Shown here in pieces: positions 59,293 through 64,000 of a stretch of 64,000 bases of DNA. The position numbers and the translations under genes are program-made. Under the pieces are notes generated by a model that searched no databases, was not told the DNA's origin, and saw only the letters and a list, made by a program, of their open reading frames with translations. Within the stretch, counting starts at the first letter, position 1; every line of letters starts with the position of its first letter. This stretch comes from Ahaetulla prasina (Eukaryota > Chordata > Lepidosauria > Squamata > Colubridae), in NCBI RefSeq assembly GCF_028640845.1, contig NC_080540.1:97315561-97379560 (forward strand). The letters run 5' to 3'.

Positions 59293-62194
59293 ATTCTATA
59301 AATTATAGCTGAAAGGTTCTTAGTTCCTCATGTAATGTACCCTGGTTCTAAATATCTTCTTTCCCTATTTCAATTCCCAGACTATTCTTAAATTTTAAAC
59401 AAAGCAGATAACATGCTATAGTTCCCCTCTGAGATTCCTATTATCACTTTCCTGTATAATTTTATTTAATTTATATATCAAATTTAGAGAGTGCCCATCT
59501 CACTTATGAAGGGACATGTTGCTATCCTTTTCTGTATCCAATGTAGGTAATATGCCTGGATGTAGGTAATATGCCATAAAAATGCATGTGACTTCCAGAT
59601 TTCCTTACCACCTGAAAGACTAGGCTGTACGTTTTAAACTAAAATCTGGTTGAGCTATACAGAAGTGCAATACCATTTACTGGTGGCGAATACTTTGTAA
59701 ATTTGCCTAGTATAAAGCAAGAATTGCATTTGGTGTGGATGTATTCTCCTTCTAAATTGGTATGTTATTGTTGCAAAAAAGAGTCATCCTGGATTATTAT
59801 TTTTTGTTCCATTTGTATCATAATTGTGATGTATTAGCATGAGTTGCCTCTAATGTTAGACCTGAGGCACTTCTCAGAAATTATGTCTTTCTTTTCCTAT
59901 GGCAATGACAAAAAGGCATACTTTGGTTTGCTCCTTGAAAAGAAGCAAGTTAAATTTGCATATGACTAAATTTATAGTGCTCCAAAGCATCATTTTACCT
60001 GAGGAACAATTGTAAATATGCATTGCAAAGGAAACGGGAGAAGAAAGCTCCCTTGTCAGAATCACTGGTTTGTTATCCTTATAAGCAAAGTAAATTATAC
60101 ACGCTGAATACAAGGGGAGACATGCAAGATATTTAAATTTACTTTATCAGTAATTACTCTTTACGAGTAATTAATATGTAATGCATGCATGAGAAGCTTT
60201 CCTATAATTAATGATGTAATGCACACTGGTTTAGAGAAGATTGGTGTTCCCAGTTGCCTTCTCTTCACCTTTCCAAGAAGGATACGTCAGCCTGTTCTTA
60301 CTGAAAATATATTGTCAAACGGGAGCTTTCCAATCTTCATTTCCAAGAACAACGTGGCCTCCCTCCAGTTTTATTGGCAAGACTCTCACCATTCTTTATG
60401 TTAGATTAGCTACTTAAGTTACTATTTGAATAAAACTTCGGGGGATGCTTTTCCTAAGTGATGTTGGTGCTGTCTTTTTAATTCATTTTCATGATGGCTA
60501 TCAAGAGGCTTCTGTGTTAGTTGTTACTCAGTACAGATGTGTAAATCTTATCTATCTCTTGGATAATCAAATGAAGTACAGTTTTGAAGCGGTGCCTGCA
60601 AAGCAGCCTTCTAACCAATTGTTCAGATTTTTTTAAAAAAAAAAAAATTAGTCACTGGAGCATATAAATTTATTTAGTTAACTTATATGCTGCCCATCTC
60701 ACCAGAGAAATCTGTTATTTCTAGATTTAACAAATGGCTTTTTGCTAATGTAGGCATCTTAGATATAGGAAGTTGTGCTATAAGGGAAAGAAATCATCAG
60801 AAACTAAGCATATTCTTTATGTTCCCATAGAAAGCAATTAGAACAAATTATGGCTTTCATTTGGGCTGGCTCAGGCCAATTGAATTTATGCAAAACATAC
60901 TTGTTACTGAAATCCAGATATTCTTAACAGCATTAATTTGAAAACAAATATTTAATTGTACTTGATGAGGGAGGCAAAAGTTCCTTTCTATAATATAACA
61001 GAGAAGCTCCTATCTTGGGCCACACTTCCTAAATTTAATTAGTGTTAAAAAGTGGCTTGTTTTGTAAGATGATCCATTTTTAACCCTAGAAAATTGCTTT
61101 CCTTATGACTAATAAATTAAACAAATTATATCTTTTTCATACACTGTGGTGGGCTCATAAATCCTCCAAGCAGTTAGCTACTAGTTCCACTTGATTACCT
61201 TTTCCATTACTGTTTTTTATAATCCTTGCAGGAGTGGGAAATTCATTCGGTTTTAATAACAAGAGAGAAAAATTGATGAGAGGCTTGTTTAATTAGTGAA
61301 GGACATCCTGGATTTTTTCATTGTCTCAGAGGCTGAGAAGTGAACTGATAGACAGATCACTTTTGTGCTTTGGCTGATAAGCCTACTCATCTCTTTTTAA
61401 GTATTCAAGTGTACTTCAGGAGGCACTGTGGCTTTAAAGGGATGCATTCTGCTATAAAGAGGCATCACCTGGGACAGCAGGGCTTCTAAGACACTTTACC
61501 TAATAGAGTAGAAGACTGAGGTCAAAAGTTAGTTGAGAGCTATTGCTCACCACTTCACTAATTAAGAATGCTTTTGAAAATCCTCTTCTGAAGCTTCTTG
61601 TAACAGGACCTCCTTGTTGTGAGACACAGCTAAAATAATTCTTATTGCCCGAATAACATCTCAAAACCAAAGCTATTTTTTTATATATAGATATATCACG
61701 AGGTATGGATCTCTGAATTTGTTCTGTGCCTGAACAGCTGTTCAATCCTAGTCTTATTTCAGAAGAAAGAAGAAAAACTAGAAGATACCATGACTTGAAC
61801 ATGCTTATATCTAAGGCCAAAATGGTGGCCCAAAGAGACACCCAGATGATTTCCTCCCATCATCCTTTCCCTCGCTGGGATTTATTTTCCTGCTTAAAAT
61901 CTCAACACTCTAGTAACTAGTAAATGGGCATCAGTAACACATATTTACATTAAATTTATGTTCACTTTTTTGCTGATCTGTTGGAGAAACAGCTGATCTG
62001 TTGGAGAAACAGCCATCTCATTTCCCACTCCTTGTCAGTATGAATACAGAAGTGGTTGAGGGATAACTAGAATTGTAATAAGCCTAAGAGAAGTAGAAAG
62101 CAGTCAACTAAACACTGACAGAGGTTGACATCAGATAAGAGAAGTAAAATTCTAAGATAGCTTGGAAAAGAGAAAAAACAAACAATATATGATT
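59293..62194. other. No gene recognised
   Basis: AT-rich. Faint L2-type tails ('tatgctgcccatctcacc' near 60690; 'gtgcccatctcactta' near 59490) occur. A perfect 20-bp tandem duplication lies at 61972-62011. No domain in the 60-113 codon frames. Confidence 0.45.
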
Positions 62195-62498
62195 TGAAGA
62201 CTCTTATGGGAGGGGCCAATCATCTCTTGGCCCTACCCCTGAGTTGTCCTCTTTGCTTGAGCTGCTCTTGCCTTCTGGTAGCTCTTCTCATGCGTGCATT
62301 AGGAATAGACTCCTCCTGTTTCTCTGCCTCACTACTGTCAGTTTATCACTCCCCAATAGCCCTGGCCCCACCTCAGCCTCCAACACAGAGCCCTCATCTG
62401 GGCCTTCCCCAGCCTCCAGGACTGGCCCACACTCTTCCTCAACCTCATCTCTGTCTGACTCCGTTGCCAGCTCCGCAGGCTGCTGGGGGACCACAATA
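62195..62498 (-). mobile_element. LTR fragment (LTR C)
   Basis: Matches the distal part of LTR B without the CR1: on the plus strand 'cttatgggaggggccaatca', 'gagctgctcttgccttctgg' and 'ggctgctgggggaccacaat'. The minus strand starts TATTGTGG rather than TGTTGTGG. Its other end is missing or diverged, so it is truncated. It gives the pre-insertion state of LTR B. Confidence 0.8.
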
Positions 62499-62503
62499 CT
62501 CAG

Positions 62504-62910
62504 CTGGTTTTCTTGCCTAAGGAAGAACCAGAACTCAGTCTCTTGGTTTCTAAATGAATACACCAAACTGACTTTCCAAAATCTCTCTAAATCATTGGTC
62601 CCAGGTAGGAGCTGAAAGTAAAGTTACTTAACTCCAAATAGGATAGCAAATGAGGATAGCAAATGTTTCCTCTAGAATATGTTACTTTGAGTTTATTTTG
62701 AGTTTACAGCAAAGTATGTGGATCATAAATGATTAAGTTAGGCTTGCTGCCTGTCTGCTAACAAAGTTCCAGAAGTATGGATTTCTGTAGACATATCATA
62801 TCCATTGTAGAATTACTATAATGATGCTCAGAACAAGAGCACTCTGGATTAGAGTTGGGTGGCAAAAAAGGTTTAGGGAAACTTTTGGCTGCTGTGTTGT
62901 AATAGTTTAA
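62504..62910. other. No gene recognised
   Basis: Contains a 13-bp tandem duplication near 62641-62666; otherwise unassigned. Confidence 0.45.
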
Positions 62911-62990
62911 AATAGTGTTTCTCAACCTTAGCAACTTTAAGATGTGTGGAGTTCACCTCCCAGAGTCCCCCAGAATTTGAGAACTGATGT
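62911..62990. mobile_element. Left half of a hAT MITE (38153 family)
   Basis: tagtgtttctcaaccttagc through 'cctcccagagtcc' matches the left arm and centre of 38153-38254. The right arm is missing. Confidence 0.7.
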
Positions 62991-63734
62991 TAGAACTGAG
63001 CTGAAGCTTCTTGGATGAGAAATGAAACAATTTCAAAGTAAAAAACCCGGAAAGTCCAGATACCTTTTGGAAAAAGCACCTTGGTACAATAAACAGACTA
63101 GTGCTTTATTGAAGTTAGTTTACTGCCAAATGTTTTTTGCCCATAGTCTACTTCATCTAACTAATACTTTAATGGGTATTTCTAGTCCCGGACTAGAGAA
63201 ATGTAAAGGATGCCATTATTTCTTCATTATTTTTAAAATGATGAACATGATGTAACTATGCAGATTTCTCCACGGTAATAAAAAGTTATTTCTGGACAGT
63301 CCCATAACAAACACTTAATTCTGGGGATTAGAAAAGATTTGGAAGTCTTCCAACACCCCAGCTTCTTATCTTTCTTTAACTCTCATCACCTGCAGGTGCT
63401 GTTTTTGAATGTTGTAGGTGAGTTTGACATTTTTTGACATGGGAAAAATGCAGTAAGTTTATGCAAAATGTTCAAATGTGGATATTTTCACCTGCATTAC
63501 CAAGGTTTCTGGGCAAGCAAGGCCACTCTTAAAAGAATGGAAAGGATGAGATGGACTAAAGTTCCTACCAAAGCATTTGTTTGCTGGATGATTATATTAT
63601 AGTTCAGATATTTTGCAATATGGACTGGCATCTTTTTTTGGTCTTTTATTCTATCATTAATTTTCAGCATGATGATACATATTAATATGGCATTGGGATT
63701 AGATTAGCAATGCTACATTTGTTTTCCAACTAGC
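62991..63734. other. No gene or repeat recognised
   Basis: Nothing assignable. Confidence 0.5.
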
Positions 63735-63967
63735 CAGTTTGGTCTAGTAGTTAAGGCTCCAGGCTAGAAATTAGGATATTGTGAGTTCAAGTCCCTTTTT
63801 AAGCCATGAAAATCAGCTGGGTGATTTTGAGCCAGTCACACTCTCTCAGCCCAATTCACCTCCCAAGATTGTTGTGGGGAAAATAGTAGGGGGAAGATGT
63901 GTTGGATAGGTTTTCTGCCTTGAGTTATTTGTAAAAATAATAAAGGTGGGATTCAAATAAATAAAGT
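63735..63967 (+). mobile_element. tRNA-derived SINE
   Basis: A-box region TGGTCTAGTAGTTAAGG (63740 on) and B-box GAGTTCAAGTCCC (63783-63795). A 'gagccagtcac' central block, shared with the SINE at 22431, follows. Ends in an AAATAAAT tail. Confidence 0.75.
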
Positions 63968-63968
63968 A

Positions 63969-64000
63969 CAGGTAGTCCCTGATTCACAACCGTTTGTTTA
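63969..64000. mobile_element. Start of palindromic DNA-transposon-like repeat
   Basis: caggtagtccctgattcaca matches the terminus of the family at 30017 and 32492; cut by the window edge. Confidence 0.6.

Overview
The window looks like gene-poor, AT-rich, repeat-saturated DNA from a squamate reptile, most likely an advanced snake. The basis is the repeat spectrum. CR1/L3 copies carry the snake-type 3' end running into (AATAG)n. Squamate CR1 and L2 LINEs, a Penelope-like element, a Tc1 transposon, small hAT MITEs and tRNA-derived SINEs are interspersed. I recognise no host protein-coding exon, rRNA, tRNA gene or CRISPR array. All convincing coding sequence is transposon-derived and mostly broken. 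Names of repeat families rest on recall, not on a database search. Insertion boundaries and target-site duplications (TSDs) were read from the sequence, and repeats within the window were compared with each other.

Layout. 1-600: GC-rich block ending in a long hairpin. 2690-7985: a pile-up in which an L3-like repeat was split by an L3-type fragment, a solo LTR and a 3.2 kb Penelope-like element with inverted terminal copies and hammerhead-like motifs. 12-13 kb: CR1 and L3 3' ends. 14681-15829: solo LTR with a perfect 5-bp TSD, interrupted by CR1. 16378-18700: an old L2 interrupted by a younger L2. 20773-21366 and 35518-36099: sister Tc1-like short elements. 22915-25120: a nearly intact Tc1 transposon interrupted by L2. 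25879-28720: an L3 copy holding a CR1 and an L2. 30-36 kb: palindromic DNA-transposon copies, a SINE with a perfect 13-bp TSD and hAT-like elements. 37040-38640: two L3-like copies with internal microsatellites, one with a pentamer/heptamer tail, and a MITE with a perfect 8-bp TSD between them. 42-48 kb: three hAT MITEs with 7/8 or 8/8 TSDs and a LINE fragment. 49.6 and 51.1 kb: SINEs. 52130-54960: an L2 whose reading frame is split by an L1-like element. 56207-59292: a decayed LINE between about 90-bp direct repeats. 62.2 kb to the end: a third LTR fragment, a MITE half, a SINE and the start of another palindromic element.

The window is mainly useful as a relative chronology. In the nests, younger L2 and CR1 copies sit inside older L2, L3, LTR and Tc1 copies, an L1 sits inside an L2, and hAT MITEs sit inside older DNA. 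Because the same families recur, some copies show what the empty site looked like before the other was interrupted.
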